DNA of 64,000 bases, taken from positions 682,001-746,000 of the forward strand of contig NZ_CANMXB010000001.1 in assembly GCF_947501785.1 (NCBI RefSeq), in the 5' to 3' direction. The stretch is from an uncultured Litoreibacter sp. GTDB taxonomy: Bacteria > Pseudomonadota > Alphaproteobacteria > Rhodobacterales > Rhodobacteraceae. The stretch's first letter is position 1; every line of letters begins with the position of its first letter. The translations under genes were made by a program, and so were the position numbers. A model generated the notes under the pieces. The model saw only the letters and a program-made list of their open reading frames with translations, was not told the DNA's origin and searched no databases. Shown here piece by piece: positions 25,637-34,419 of the stretch.

Positions 25637-27991
25637 ATGTTTTTAGGATTAGACGGCGTCGAAATTGGCCTGATCATCGTGTTCCTGTGCCTGTTCGCGG
25701 GGATCCTGTCCGGCTTCCCTGTGGCCTTTGCCATTGGCGGTTCTGCGGTGATTTCCTTTGGAATCATTGCGGCTCTGGACAGCGGCGGTTTGCTGATACA
25801 CCAGGCGATTGACACCAACGCGCCCGAATATGCGGCGCTGATTGCGGAAGGGCTGAAGGCCGAGACCATATCAGTGTTCCGATACCCCGATTTGCCGAGG
25901 ATCGCCGAGCCGGTCTTCAAATCCGGCTGGGAATCTGCGCTGGACCGCAACGTCTCCTTCATTGTGAACCGCATGAACGAACGGGTTCTGGCGGGCGCCT
26001 CAATCGAGACGCTGCTGGCCGTGCTGATGTTCGTGTTGATGGGCATCACGCTTGAACGGTCGAAAATCGCCAATGATCTGCTGACCACTATGGCACGCGT
26101 GTTTGGGCCTTTGCCTGGCGGTCTCGCCGTCTCCGTGGTTGTGGTGGGTGCGTTTCTCGCGGCTTCCACTGGCATTGTGGGCGCGACCGTGGTGACCATG
26201 GGGCTGCTGTCGCTGCCCACCATGTTGCGCAACAATTACTCGCCCGAGCTGGCCACCGGCGTGATCGCCGCGTCCGGCACGTTGGGGCAGATTATTCCGC
26301 CCTCGATCGTGATCGTGCTTCTGGGCACGCTGGCAGGCGACCTGTATTCCGCCGCACAAGAGGCGCGCGCGCAAGAGGTCGGCTGCTCGGACGCGCTGAC
26401 CTATCTGGGCGAGCCTGCCGTTGTTTCGGTGGGTACCTTGTTCCAGGCGGCGTTGTTGCCGGGTATCCTTCTGGCGGTGCTGTACGGCCTCTATGCCTTC
26501 GGCTACGCGCTGGTAAATCCATCCAAAGCGCCAGCCGTCGAAATGGGGTCCGCAAATGGCGAGCCGATCGCCAAATCCGAGGCGCTGACATGGTTCCTGT
26601 TTGCCCCCATCGGGCTGATCGCGGGTCTGTTCTTGTTGCTCAATGTGGGCGTCATCGGCAGCCAAAATGTGGGTGTCGACAGCTTCTCTGACGCGGGCCA
26701 ATCTGCGTCACTGCGCACCAACGTATCGGACAGCTGCCAAGAGGCGATGATCGACCTGCACGGCATCGAGGCATGGGAGGCCGCATTGGCCGAGCAAAAA
26801 GTCATCGACGACGCGGGCGGGGTGCAACAATCAGTCAAGCTGACCGAGGAAGAGCTGAAAGCGGCTGTTCTGGCCAAGATCGATAACGCCGCGCCGATTG
26901 GCACCGGCCTTGCGGTTGGCTTCCTGCTGATGGCGCTGGTCTTCACCACCGCGCGCGGGGTGTCGCCGTCGTCAAACCCCGTCCCAATTCTGGTGGGCTT
27001 TGGCGGTATCGTGTTGGGACTGCTTATTGATACGTTGCTGGTCAGCCCGGTCACGTCACCAGGCAACACCTTCCTGTTGATGATCATTCCGCTGGTCATG
27101 ATCGGCTACGGGGTCAGATACGCGTCCGCGGCGCTGGGACGAAACGAGCTGTTGCGCGTGGTCTTCCCGCCATTGGTGCTGATCGTGGCGGTGCTTGGCT
27201 CCATCCTTGGCGGCATCACCAACCCGACGCCGGCGGCGGCCTTGGGGGCAGGGGGCGCGATCATGCTCGCCGCCTACCGCAAGCTGCAGGACAATAACCA
27301 GTCGGGCCGCATCATCCTGATGGCCACTTTCGCGGTGATCATCATGATCCTTGTGGGCGTGAACTTTGATCTGCGCGTCAATATCGACAGTGTCAGCTTC
27401 GAAAACATGGTGGCCTTCCTCGTGGCCAAGTCTGCGTATCTGTTCGCCATGTTCGGCATCTTCTTTGGCTGCTGGGTGTTGTTCTCCAACGGCGTCTTGT
27501 CACCGGTCGTGCGCGAGACGGCGAAGGTGACCAGCATGGTGTTCACCATCCTGATCGGCTCCCAGCTGCTGAACCTTGTGGTCATCTCCTTTGGCGGTGA
27601 GCATTACATTCAGCAATTCCTGCGCAGCTTCGACAGCGAATTCCGGGTGTTTATCATCGTGATGCTGGTGCTGTTCGTGCTGGGCTTCGTCTTGGACTTC
27701 CTGGAGATCATCTACATCGTGATCCCCATCGTGGGCCCCGTGATCTACGGCGGCACGATGGATCCGAAATGGGTGACGATCATGATCGCGGTGAACCTGC
27801 AGACCTCGTTCCTGACGCCGCCCTTCGGCTTCGCGCTGTTCTACCTTCGAGGGGTTGCGCCGAAAGAGGTTACCACAGGCCATATCTACCGCGGCATCAT
27901 CCCGTTCGTGGGCATTCAGGTGGTGGGTCTGGTCTTGCTGTGGATGTTCCCGGCGGTGGTCACCATTGTGCCGAACCTGATCGGCCGCTAA
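25637..27991 (+). CDS. TRAP transporter large permease subunit (DctM-like), enlarged
   Basis: Sodium-coupled permease of the TRAP system in the inner membrane. The DctM core is visible in two halves: GLIIVFLCLFAGILSGFPVAFAIG with LLAVLMFVLMGITLERSKIANDLL and ASGTLGQIIPPSIVIVLLG, then the C-terminal LGFVLDFLEIIYIVIPIVGPVIYG and NLQTSFLTPPFGFALFYLRG. At 784 residues it is far longer than the usual 430 or so. The extra length comes from a hydrophilic loop near residues 55-115 and extra membrane segments with a soluble loop around residues 300-560. Probably in one operon with the receptor and DctQ. Confidence 0.92.
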   Translation: MFLGLDGVEIGLIIVFLCLFAGILSGFPVAFAIGGSAVISFGIIAALDSGGLLIHQAIDTNAPEYAALIAEGLKAETISVFRYPDLPRIAEPVFKSGWESALDRNVSFIVNRMNERVLAGASIETLLAVLMFVLMGITLERSKIANDLLTTMARVFGPLPGGLAVSVVVVGAFLAASTGIVGATVVTMGLLSLPTMLRNNYSPELATGVIAASGTLGQIIPPSIVIVLLGTLAGDLYSAAQEARAQEVGCSDALTYLGEPAVVSVGTLFQAALLPGILLAVLYGLYAFGYALVNPSKAPAVEMGSANGEPIAKSEALTWFLFAPIGLIAGLFLLLNVGVIGSQNVGVDSFSDAGQSASLRTNVSDSCQEAMIDLHGIEAWEAALAEQKVIDDAGGVQQSVKLTEEELKAAVLAKIDNAAPIGTGLAVGFLLMALVFTTARGVSPSSNPVPILVGFGGIVLGLLIDTLLVSPVTSPGNTFLLMIIPLVMIGYGVRYASAALGRNELLRVVFPPLVLIVAVLGSILGGITNPTPAAALGAGGAIMLAAYRKLQDNNQSGRIILMATFAVIIMILVGVNFDLRVNIDSVSFENMVAFLVAKSAYLFAMFGIFFGCWVLFSNGVLSPVVRETAKVTSMVFTILIGSQLLNLVVISFGGEHYIQQFLRSFDSEFRVFIIVMLVLFVLGFVLDFLEIIYIVIPIVGPVIYGGTMDPKWVTIMIAVNLQTSFLTPPFGFALFYLRGVAPKEVTTGHIYRGIIPFVGIQVVGLVLLWMFPAVVTIVPNLIGR

Positions 27992-28012
27992 TCCCCGGGC
28001 TATGAAGGCATG

Positions 28013-28049
28013 ACGGGCGGTTCGCGGTATGCGCGGGCCGCCCGTTTTC
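28013..28049 (+). terminator. Terminator of the TRAP operon
   Basis: Stem ACGGGCGG/CCGCCCGT with a 17-nt GC-rich loop and a following TTTTC, 22 bp after the dctM stop. On the minus strand it also faces the end of the VOC gene. Confidence 0.7.
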
Positions 28050-28054
28050 ATTGG

Positions 28055-28444
28055 TTAGGTGAGCTGCAACAGATCCCAGCGGTTGCCCCAAGGGTCGCGC
28101 CAGACCGCGACTTTGCCATATGGCTCGCTGCGCGGGGTCTCCTCGAAGGTGACGCCTGCGGCCATCATCCGCGCGTAGTCGGCATCAAAATCATCGCTGT
28201 GCAGGAAGAAGCCCACACGACCGCCAGTTTGTTTGCCAATGGCGGCCTGTTGTTCGGCGCCGTCAGCGCGGGCGAGCAGGATGTGACACGCAGCATCGGC
28301 CGATGCGGCGATTAGCACCCAGCGCTTGGCCTCGGACAGCTTGGTGTCTTGAATGAGGGTAAAGCCCACCTTGCCCACATAGAACGCAATCGCGGCGTCG
28401 TAATCCGGCACCACCAGCGTGAATGCGTGCAGGCTGAGTGCCAC
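28055..28444 (-). CDS. VOC superfamily (glyoxalase-like) protein
   Basis: 129 residues. The best start is GTG at 28444 (VALSLHAFTLVVPDYDAAIAFYVGKVGF), 10 bp after the stop of the leucyltransferase gene; the open frame further up is only an antisense shadow of that gene. The VOC fold is clear: DYDAAIAFYVGKVGFTLIQD in the first module and GVTFEETPRSEPYGKVAVWRDPWGNRWDLLQ in the second. It keeps potential metal ligands (His6, Glu). Substrate unknown. Probably in an operon with bpt. Confidence 0.82.
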   Translation of the reverse strand: MALSLHAFTLVVPDYDAAIAFYVGKVGFTLIQDTKLSEAKRWVLIAASADAACHILLARADGAEQQAAIGKQTGGRVGFFLHSDDFDADYARMMAAGVTFEETPRSEPYGKVAVWRDPWGNRWDLLQLT

Positions 28445-28454
28445 CCTTACCGGC

Positions 28455-29276
28455 TTACGGGGCGCGGGTGTCGGGAAGGGTGATGCGCGCGACCTGTTCG
28501 GCAATCGGGTCAACCGCCAGCGGGTGCGTTTCCGCCGCGTAGTCGTCGCCATCCTTGATGCCGTGCCAATCACCGGCGCGGAACACCTCGAGGGCAGAGA
28601 ACCCGGCCTTGTAACCCATCTTGGGTGATCCCGGCACCCAATAGCCCAGATAGACGTAAGGCAATCCGGCTTCCTGGGCGATGCGCACATGGTCGAGGAT
28701 GATGTATGTGCCCAAAGACTGACGTGCGAGGTCTGGGTTGTAGAAGGAGTAGACCATCGACAACCCGTCATCCAACACATCTGTCAGGCAGGTGGCGATC
28801 AGCTCTTCGTCGTCGCCGGTACGGTCCCAATATTCGATCACGCGGCTTTTGACCGGCGTTTCCTCGATCATGGCGGCAAACTCGAAGATATCCATGTCTG
28901 CCATGCCGCCATCGGCGTGGCGCGATTCAAGGTAGCGGCGGAACAGGTCGTATTGCTCTTCGGTGGCCCAAGGGCTGGTCGCCTCGCGTTGCAACACGCG
29001 GTTGCGTTTGAGGATGCGGCGCTGCGATTTGGACGGTTCAAAATCGTCCACCCGGATGCGCGCCGACAAACAGGCCGAGCATTCGGCGCAGGACGGGCGG
29101 TACAATACGTTTTGCGAGCGGCGGAAGCCTTGCTTGGACAGCGTGTTGTTCAAGGTGGTGGCGTGTTCGCCTTGAAGCGCGGTGAACAGCTTACGTTCCC
29201 GCCGCCCGTCAAGATACGGACAAGCTTGTGGCGCAGTTACATAGAACTGCGGGGCAATGGGGAGCGTATGGCGCAT
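28455..29276 (-). CDS. bpt: Aspartate/glutamate leucyltransferase (N-end rule)
   Basis: Transfers leucine from leucyl-tRNA to proteins with N-terminal Asp or Glu, marking them for ClpS/ClpAP degradation. The ATG at 29276 ([16 protein letters not shown]) gives 273 residues, the normal length. Conserved features include [14 protein letters not shown], the Cys-rich [18 protein letters not shown], and the C-terminal [39 protein letters not shown] of the ATE/Bpt fold. The distinction between Bpt and Ate follows from its bacterial type. Confidence 0.93.
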   Translation of the reverse strand: MRHTLPIAPQFYVTAPQACPYLDGRRERKLFTALQGEHATTLNNTLSKQGFRRSQNVLYRPSCAECSACLSARIRVDDFEPSKSQRRILKRNRVLQREATSPWATEEQYDLFRRYLESRHADGGMADMDIFEFAAMIEETPVKSRVIEYWDRTGDDEELIATCLTDVLDDGLSMVYSFYNPDLARQSLGTYIILDHVRIAQEAGLPYVYLGYWVPGSPKMGYKAGFSALEVFRAGDWHGIKDGDDYAAETHPLAVDPIAEQVARITLPDTRAP

Positions 29277-29386
29277 GTAAGTCGGTTTGTCCTCGGTTTG
29301 TGCAGAGCCTAACAATGCAGGTCCCGCCGGACAAATCCTTTTTGACAAGGGTTAACAGCCGGTTAACTTCCGGCTGCAACCTGCAC

Positions 29387-29842
29387 CTAATAACGCGACG
29401 GTTTGTTGATGGCCGCAGTGCCGCAGAGCAGGTCATGCAGACCTTGGGCACGGGGGTTGATCAGCATCAGCGTGATCGAAATCACCTGCGGGATGAAGAA
29501 GGCCGAAGCGATCATGTAGGCCGCCGTATGCAGCAGCGCCTCTGACCCGTCTAGCGTCTGGCCCTCGCGGTTACGCAGCTCTACGTTGAACAGCCGCATG
29601 CCCCAGGTCGCGGAATTGGCGGAGATGGTCACCACACGGTAGGCAAAGCTGAGCACCAAAAAGAGCAGCGGGAAAAAGAACCAGCCAATGAACAGCGGCA
29701 ATGTCGCCACCACGGCTGTCAGCAGCCCGATCAAGATGACGTCCACGATCCACGCCAGCAGGCGCTTGGTCGGGATGCCCGCATAGAAGGCGGCCTGGGT
29801 CACGGGGTCGGGAAGATGGGTGTCTGTCATAGTCGCTGACAT
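29387..29842 (-). CDS. RDD family membrane protein
   Basis: Integral membrane protein of 151 residues. The RDD motif sequence is RLLAWIVDVILIGLLTAVVA (Arg then Asp-Val in the first helix), and a second and third helix follow (FIGWFFFPLLFLVLSFAYRV, TAAYMIASAFFIPQVISITLML). Function is unknown; some RDD proteins act as ion antiporters. An alternative start is Met5 at 29830. It follows the DUF2852 gene by about 80 bp on the same strand. Confidence 0.85.
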   Translation of the reverse strand: MSATMTDTHLPDPVTQAAFYAGIPTKRLLAWIVDVILIGLLTAVVATLPLFIGWFFFPLLFLVLSFAYRVVTISANSATWGMRLFNVELRNREGQTLDGSEALLHTAAYMIASAFFIPQVISITLMLINPRAQGLHDLLCGTAAINKPSRY

Positions 29843-29922
29843 GGGGGTTCGGGCCTCGGATGTGAAGGGGGTCGAGGGCGGGCGCGCAAAGGGGGGAAGG
29901 GCGCGCCCGCCCGGGAAAGCGC

Positions 29923-30342
29923 TTAGGCGCTCTTTTCTTCTGGTTCTTGCGTCGCCACTTCGGCGCGCTCTTCCATGAAGCTGTCAAACTCTTGCTTGTC
30001 TTTGGCGTCACGCAGGCGCTCAAGGAAGCTTTCAAAGGCGTGCTGCTCATCCTCAAGACGTTTCAGCATGTCCGCCTTGTAGCTGTCGAACGCGGTGTTG
30101 CCGGAGGATTTGAACCCGTAGGAGGGGCTATGGGCTTTGCGGCGGGTGGTGCAGGATTTGTTGAACATACGTTTGCTCCAGATCATGTAGGCAAGAAGGG
30201 CGAGGCCAACCGGCCAGAAGAAGATGAACCCCAGAACCATGGCGGCGATCCAGGCGCCTTTGCCGCGCTCGTCGAGCCACATTTCGGCTTTGGCGAACCA
30301 GCTCGGGCCGGTTCTGACGGGGGATTGGGTGATGGTGGACAT
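29923..30342 (-). CDS. DUF2852 family membrane-anchored protein
   Basis: 139 residues from the ATG at 30342 (MSTITQSPVRTGPSWFAKAEMWLDERGKGAW), preceded by AAGGAG. One or two close membrane helices (AWIAAMVLGFIFFWPVGLALLAYMIW) are followed by a basic stretch and a coiled, charged C-terminus (MLKRLEDEQHAFESFLERLRDAKDKQEFDSFMEERAEV). This is the DUF2852 arrangement common in alphaproteobacteria. Function unknown. Confidence 0.85.
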   Translation of the reverse strand: MSTITQSPVRTGPSWFAKAEMWLDERGKGAWIAAMVLGFIFFWPVGLALLAYMIWSKRMFNKSCTTRRKAHSPSYGFKSSGNTAFDSYKADMLKRLEDEQHAFESFLERLRDAKDKQEFDSFMEERAEVATQEPEEKSA

Positions 30343-30637
30343 CGAGTGCTCCTTGTTGAGGGGTAACGATAAGTTAATGTTATTCACATTTACATAAATG
30401 GGCATTGGATGGCCCGGGTCAAGAGGTTTCAAAAGAAATATTCGGGCGATCTGCTAACCCACTCAATACAATGAAGGTTCACCCTCAAATAGGTCCAATG
30501 CGCAGGTGGAACAGGGGCGCAGGGACATGTCTCAAAACCCGTGGGACTTGATCGAATGGCGATATTGGCGCAATGTTAACTTTTTAAGCCACCCCCATTT
30601 TGGGGTATTTTCGACAAAACATTTTTTAGGGGTTACC
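30343..30637. other. Intergenic region between DUF2852 gene and amidase gene
   Basis: About 295 bp of AT-rich sequence that should hold divergent promoters. A small hairpin CCCCATTTTGGGG followed by TATTTT lies about 35 bp upstream of the amidase ATG. An in-frame upstream extension of the amidase exists here but its composition does not look coding. Confidence 0.45.
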
Positions 30638-31477
30638 ATGAAAGTCACCAATCATCGCTTGTTATATTCCACCGGCAAGGGCGTCCCGTTCGACGAAACA
30701 CCAAACAAAAGCGGCACGCTGAAGGGCAATGCGCCCAAATATGTCATCATCCATTACACCGCGGGCGGCTCTGCCAAGGGCGCGGTCAATGTGTTCAACA
30801 ATCCGGCGCATAAAGCCTCGGCCCACATTGTGCTTGGCCATGACGGGGCGATCACTCAGATGGCACGTTTCAACGAAAAATGTTGGCACGCAGGCAAAAG
30901 CCGTTGGCACGGCATCAGCGGCCTCAACAGCCACTCGGTGGGCATCGAGATCGCCAACTGGGGCTGGCTGAAGGGCGGCGCGGGGAATTGGCGGTCATGG
31001 ACCGGCACCCGGGTCAACGACAGCCGCGTGATCGAGGCACGGCACCGCAATGACGGCGTAAGGCGCGGATGGGAGATCTACGACGAAGCTCAAATTGACG
31101 CCTGTGTCGAAATGGTGCGGGCCATTGCAGAAGCCTATGGACTGGGTCCGCAGCACATTCTGGGGCATGACGATATCTCGCCCGGGCGGAAACAAGATCC
31201 CGGCCCGGCTTGGGATATGGACCGTTTCCGGTCGTTGGTCTTTGGCCGCGATGACGAGGGAGGCGATTTCGAGCTGACATACCGGGTCGATGCCAAGTCC
31301 GGCCTGAATATGCGCCGTGGTCCCAGCGTTGCCCATGACGCCATCAAGAAGCTGGCCAACGGCGCTGAGGTCATTAAGGTCGAGGCCGAAGGGGCCTGGT
31401 GGTTGGTCTCTGAACTCAAAAGCGGAGAGCCGGATGACACAGGTTGGGTACACAGCAATTGGTTGCGGATGGGCTAA
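30638..31477 (+). CDS. N-acetylmuramoyl-L-alanine amidase with SH3 domain
   Basis: 279 residues from the ATG at 30638 (MKVTNHRLLYSTG). The Amidase_2 zinc domain spans residues 40-205: first ligand in KYVIIHYTAGG, the SVGIEIANWG strand, and the AmpD-like HILGHDDISPGRKQDPGPAWD that supplies the second His and the Lys/Asp site. A bacterial SH3 domain follows (VDAKSGLNMRRGPSVAHDAIKKLANGAEV). There is no signal peptide, so it may recycle muropeptides in the cytoplasm or be released by another route. It overlaps the next SH3 gene by 44 bp. Confidence 0.88.
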   Translation: MKVTNHRLLYSTGKGVPFDETPNKSGTLKGNAPKYVIIHYTAGGSAKGAVNVFNNPAHKASAHIVLGHDGAITQMARFNEKCWHAGKSRWHGISGLNSHSVGIEIANWGWLKGGAGNWRSWTGTRVNDSRVIEARHRNDGVRRGWEIYDEAQIDACVEMVRAIAEAYGLGPQHILGHDDISPGRKQDPGPAWDMDRFRSLVFGRDDEGGDFELTYRVDAKSGLNMRRGPSVAHDAIKKLANGAEVIKVEAEGAWWLVSELKSGEPDDTGWVHSNWLRMG

Positions 31478-32090
31478 GCGCGCCCGCACCTTAACCCTCA
31501 GCGCGGCGGTTCTGATCGCCGCGCCATTTGCCAGCCTCGCGGAATCGGTTCCGGTTCTGGCGCAAGTCACCGGCGTGGCCGCCAATGACACGCTGAACGT
31601 GCGCGCCGGTCCAAGCGGCAGCGACGCGATCATTGGTGAACTCAAGCCGTCCGAAAAGGTCGAGCTGGTCGAGATCAGCCCGGACGGCGGTTGGGCGCGT
31701 CTTCTTTGGAAAGAGGGCAACGGCTGGGTGTCGCGCCGCTTCGTCAGCGACATTCAACGCAAGCGGCTGGCCAGCGGGCTGCCTGCGGACCTCAGCTGCA
31801 TCGGCAACGAACCCTTCTGGTCGCTCAACATCAACGCCAACAGCTCCGTCGGGTTTGAAATCGCGGGTGGGGACCGGCAATCCTATCCGCTGGCGTGGTC
31901 CACGTCGTCACAGAACAATGGCGACGGCGGCTATGCGTTCGGCACAGGCGACATGGACGGTGTCTTGCGGCGGGAGATCTGCTCAGACGGGATGTCGGAC
32001 CGCGACTACGGGTGGTCGGTTGATGTGATCCTACGCGGCCAAGCCCCGCAGCTGCTCAGCGGGTGCTGCATCACCAACGTCTCTCAGTAG
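31434..32090 (+). CDS. Exported SH3-domain protein (COG3650-like C-terminus)
   Basis: 218 residues from the ATG at 31434 (MTQVGYTAIGCGWAKRAR), inside the 3' end of the amidase gene with GGAGAG just upstream. It has a signal peptide (LTLSAAVLIAAPFASLAES), an SH3 domain (ANDTLNVRAGPSGSDAIIGELKPSEKVELVEI) and a C-terminal domain starting LSCIGNEPFWSLNINANSSVGFEI, as found in COG3650-type periplasmic proteins. The overlap implies joint translation with the amidase, so a cell-wall role is likely but inferred. Confidence 0.82.
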   Translation: MTQVGYTAIGCGWAKRARTLTLSAAVLIAAPFASLAESVPVLAQVTGVAANDTLNVRAGPSGSDAIIGELKPSEKVELVEISPDGGWARLLWKEGNGWVSRRFVSDIQRKRLASGLPADLSCIGNEPFWSLNINANSSVGFEIAGGDRQSYPLAWSTSSQNNGDGGYAFGTGDMDGVLRREICSDGMSDRDYGWSVDVILRGQAPQLLSGCCITNVSQ

Positions 32091-32098
32091 CCGTCACA

Positions 32099-32129
32099 TC
32101 AAAAAGGGCGCCCGCTCTCACGGACGCCC
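32099..32129 (-). terminator. Terminator of amt
   Basis: Minus-strand stem GGGCGTCCG/CGGGCGCCC (one A-C mismatch) with a 6-nt loop and a following TTTTTGATG tract, 28 bp after the amt stop. It also serves the convergent SH3 gene. Confidence 0.75.
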
Positions 32130-32156
32130 AGTTCTCAGGGAGAGTTTCTTGAACCT

Positions 32157-33338
32157 CTATGAGGTTATGTCGTAGGCGCGTTCGCCATGTTGCGACAGAT
32201 CCAGACCGTTGGTTTCAGCCTCGGCATCCACGCGCAGCGGTGTCACCAGACCCACAAGCTTAACGAGGACCACGGTCACAACAATGGTGTAAATCCCTAC
32301 CACGGCCAGGCCGCCAAGCTGCGCCGCCCAGGCGCCGGCCCCGAAGACCGCAATCATGATCGTGCCGAAAATGCCGCCGATGCCGTGGACTGCGAAGACG
32401 TCCAGCGTGTCGTCGATCTTTAGCATGTTGCGCACCACGTTCACCGCCTCTTGGCACAGAACGCCCGCCACAGCACCGATCACCAGCGCCTCAACCGGGC
32501 CAACAAAGCCCGATGCCGGGGTGATCGACGCCAGACCCGCGATGGTGCCGGTAACCAGGCCAACAAGGGAGGCCTTGCCGAATTTGATCTTTTCCCACAG
32601 CGCCCATGTCAACGACGCGGTCGCTGCGGAGATGTGGGTCACCGTCAGCGCCATGGCGGCACCTCCGTCTGCGGCCAGCTGCGATCCGCCGTTGAAGCCG
32701 AACCAGCCGACCCAAAGCATCGCAGCACCGATCATCACCATGCCGGGATTGTGCGGCGGTTTCGATTTGTCTTTGCGCCCACCAAGGAAGAAGGCCAGCA
32801 CGAGGGCCGCCAGACCGGCGGTTTCGTGCACCACAATGCCGCCCGCGAAGTCACGCACGCCAGTTTCACCGAAGATGCCGCCATCCGCCATCATGCCGCC
32901 GCCCCAGATCCAGTGGACCACCGGCGCGTAGCACAAAAGCATCCACAGCGAGGAGAAGACCAGCACGAAGCCAAAGCCCACACGCTCCACATAGGCGCCG
33001 ACGATCAGCGCGGGGGTGATGATGGCGAAGGTCATCTGGAAGGCAAAGAACAGCACCTCGGGCAGGGTGCCCGACAGCGTGTCCGCGTCAATGCCCGCAA
33101 GGAACATCTTGTCCAGCCCGCCCCAGTATCCCGACGTGCCGCCGCCAAACGCGATGGAATAGCCAACCACCAGCCACAAAACGCTCATCAAACAGGCAAT
33201 GGCGTAGCAGTGCATGAAAACCGACAGCACGTTTCGCGCGCGCACCAAGCCGCCGTAAAACAGCGCCAGCCCCGGCAATGTCATGAACAGCACCAGCGCC
33301 GTTGCTACTATAATCCATGCGGTATCTGCACCAACCAT
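32157..33338 (-). CDS. amt: Ammonium transporter
   Basis: Amt/MEP/Rh channel-type ammonium permease of about 393 residues from the ATG at 33338 (MVGADTAWIIVATALVLFM). Eleven hydrophobic helices can be followed. Signature blocks are GLALFYGGLVRARNVLSVFMH, FAFQMTFAIITPALIVGAYVER, WGGGMMADGG, DFAGGIVVHETAGLAALVLAF (first pore His) and DVFAVHGIGGIFGTI (second pore His). The start is supported by GGAGGGG. No glnK lies next to it, unlike the common glnK-amtB pair. A TGC-N11-GCA palindrome about 100 bp upstream suggests NtrC control. Confidence 0.95.
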   Translation of the reverse strand: MVGADTAWIIVATALVLFMTLPGLALFYGGLVRARNVLSVFMHCYAIACLMSVLWLVVGYSIAFGGGTSGYWGGLDKMFLAGIDADTLSGTLPEVLFFAFQMTFAIITPALIVGAYVERVGFGFVLVFSSLWMLLCYAPVVHWIWGGGMMADGGIFGETGVRDFAGGIVVHETAGLAALVLAFFLGGRKDKSKPPHNPGMVMIGAAMLWVGWFGFNGGSQLAADGGAAMALTVTHISAATASLTWALWEKIKFGKASLVGLVTGTIAGLASITPASGFVGPVEALVIGAVAGVLCQEAVNVVRNMLKIDDTLDVFAVHGIGGIFGTIMIAVFGAGAWAAQLGGLAVVGIYTIVVTVVLVKLVGLVTPLRVDAEAETNGLDLSQHGERAYDITS

Positions 33339-33430
33339 GGTAATCCCCTCCGATAGTCTTTGTGTATGTGTTTGTTGCGGGCAAAGACGATGTGCGGGAT
33401 GCAAAGAAAAGAGGCGGGGGCGTCACGGGG

Positions 33431-33447
33431 TGCTGATAAATTCAGCA
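33431..33447 (-). promoter_or_regulatory. Candidate NtrC binding site upstream of amt
   Basis: TGCTGA-TAAAT-TCAGCA, a perfect 6-bp inverted repeat with a 5-bp spacer. It fits the TGC-N11-GCA architecture of NtrC sites and is centred about 100 bp upstream of the amt start. It is also just beyond the 3' end of cinA. Experimental support would be needed; a second tandem site is not obvious. Confidence 0.5.
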
Positions 33448-33464
33448 AAACACGCGCTGCCTAA

Positions 33465-33944
33465 TTATTGAGCGCTTTGCAGCGATGTTGCCATCAGATT
33501 GAGCGCATGGCGTATTGTGGCCTGACGCACCTCCGCGCGGCCAAGCGGGCCGAACTCGACCGTTTCGGATTGGGTTGCGCGGCCTTGATGGGCAAGACCA
33601 AAGCAAACGCGCCCCTCCGGCTTATGCTCGGACCCGCCGGGCCCCGCAATGCCGGTAACTGAGACCGCCAATTGCGCGTCGGAATTGGCAAGGGCGCCGT
33701 CCGCCATCTCTTTGGCAATCTCCTCGGACACCGCCCCATGGGCGGCCAGCGTGTCGGGGCTTACCCCCAGCATCTGGATCTTGGCGGCGTTGGAATAGGT
33801 GACAAAGCCGCGGTCAACCACGTCGGAGGAGCCCGCCACCTCGGTCAGCGCACCTGCAATAAGCCCGCCGGTGCAGCTTTCCGCCGTGGCAATTTGTATG
33901 CCGGCTGAACGCGCAAGGGTGAGGAGGGCCGCCGCATCAGCCAT
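33465..33944 (-). CDS. pncC: CinA C-terminal family nicotinamide-nucleotide amidase
   Basis: 159-residue stand-alone CinA_C domain that deamidates nicotinamide mononucleotide in NAD salvage. Visible motifs are the N-terminal [25 protein letters not shown] and the central [26 protein letters not shown]. It is the third gene of the ispDF-pgpA-cinA run, overlapping pgpA by 8 bp. Confidence 0.92.
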   Translation of the reverse strand: MADAAALLTLARSAGIQIATAESCTGGLIAGALTEVAGSSDVVDRGFVTYSNAAKIQMLGVSPDTLAAHGAVSEEIAKEMADGALANSDAQLAVSVTGIAGPGGSEHKPEGRVCFGLAHQGRATQSETVEFGPLGRAEVRQATIRHALNLMATSLQSAQ

Positions 33945-34419
33945 GGAAGAGGTAGGCCCCAGCCATCACCACGAGCGCGGCAAATATCCCGGCTATGACA
34001 TCATCGAGCATCACGCCCAGCGCGTCGCCTTTGCGGTCGGCCCAGCCAACGGGGCCGGGTTTCCAGATGTCGAACAGGCGGAATGCCAGGAACGCGGTGA
34101 TGATGCCGGGCCAGAGCGCCCAGAAGGAAAGGCCCGCATGGGTGGCCCCGATGGCTACGGGCAGAAGCGCGATCCATTGGCCGGCCAGCTCGTCAATGAC
34201 CACCTCGGACGGGTCGTGATTGTCGCTTTCGGCAATGTACCTGCCGGTCGCCCACCAGCCTATGAGGAAGGCCGCCACGCAGCCAATGGCCAAAAGAGGC
34301 CAGCCACCGATGAGCCAAACCAGCCACGCCAGCGGGACCGCGGCGAGCGAGCCCCATGTGCCGGAGGCGGGCTTGAGGAAGCCGACATAGCCCACGGAGA
34401 CAATGAGCTTGGCGATCAT
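33937..34419 (-). CDS. pgpA: Phosphatidylglycerophosphatase A
   Basis: Inner-membrane phosphatase that makes phosphatidylglycerol from its phosphate. The 160-residue protein has the family start [23 protein letters not shown], the acidic site [14 protein letters not shown], the segment [17 protein letters not shown] and the final [13 protein letters not shown]. It overlaps ispDF by 4 bp and cinA by 8 bp, a compact operon. Confidence 0.94.
   Translation of the reverse strand: MIAKLIVSVGYVGFLKPASGTWGSLAAVPLAWLVWLIGGWPLLAIGCVAAFLIGWWATGRYIAESDNHDPSEVVIDELAGQWIALLPVAIGATHAGLSFWALWPGIITAFLAFRLFDIWKPGPVGWADRKGDALGVMLDDVIAGIFAALVVMAGAYLFHG

Noticed and set aside
33339-33464. Sigma54 (-24/-12) promoter for amt
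   Set aside because: A TTTGCA is present but no GG at the required spacing; the NtrC here lacks the sigma54 contact loop, so such a promoter is not expected.
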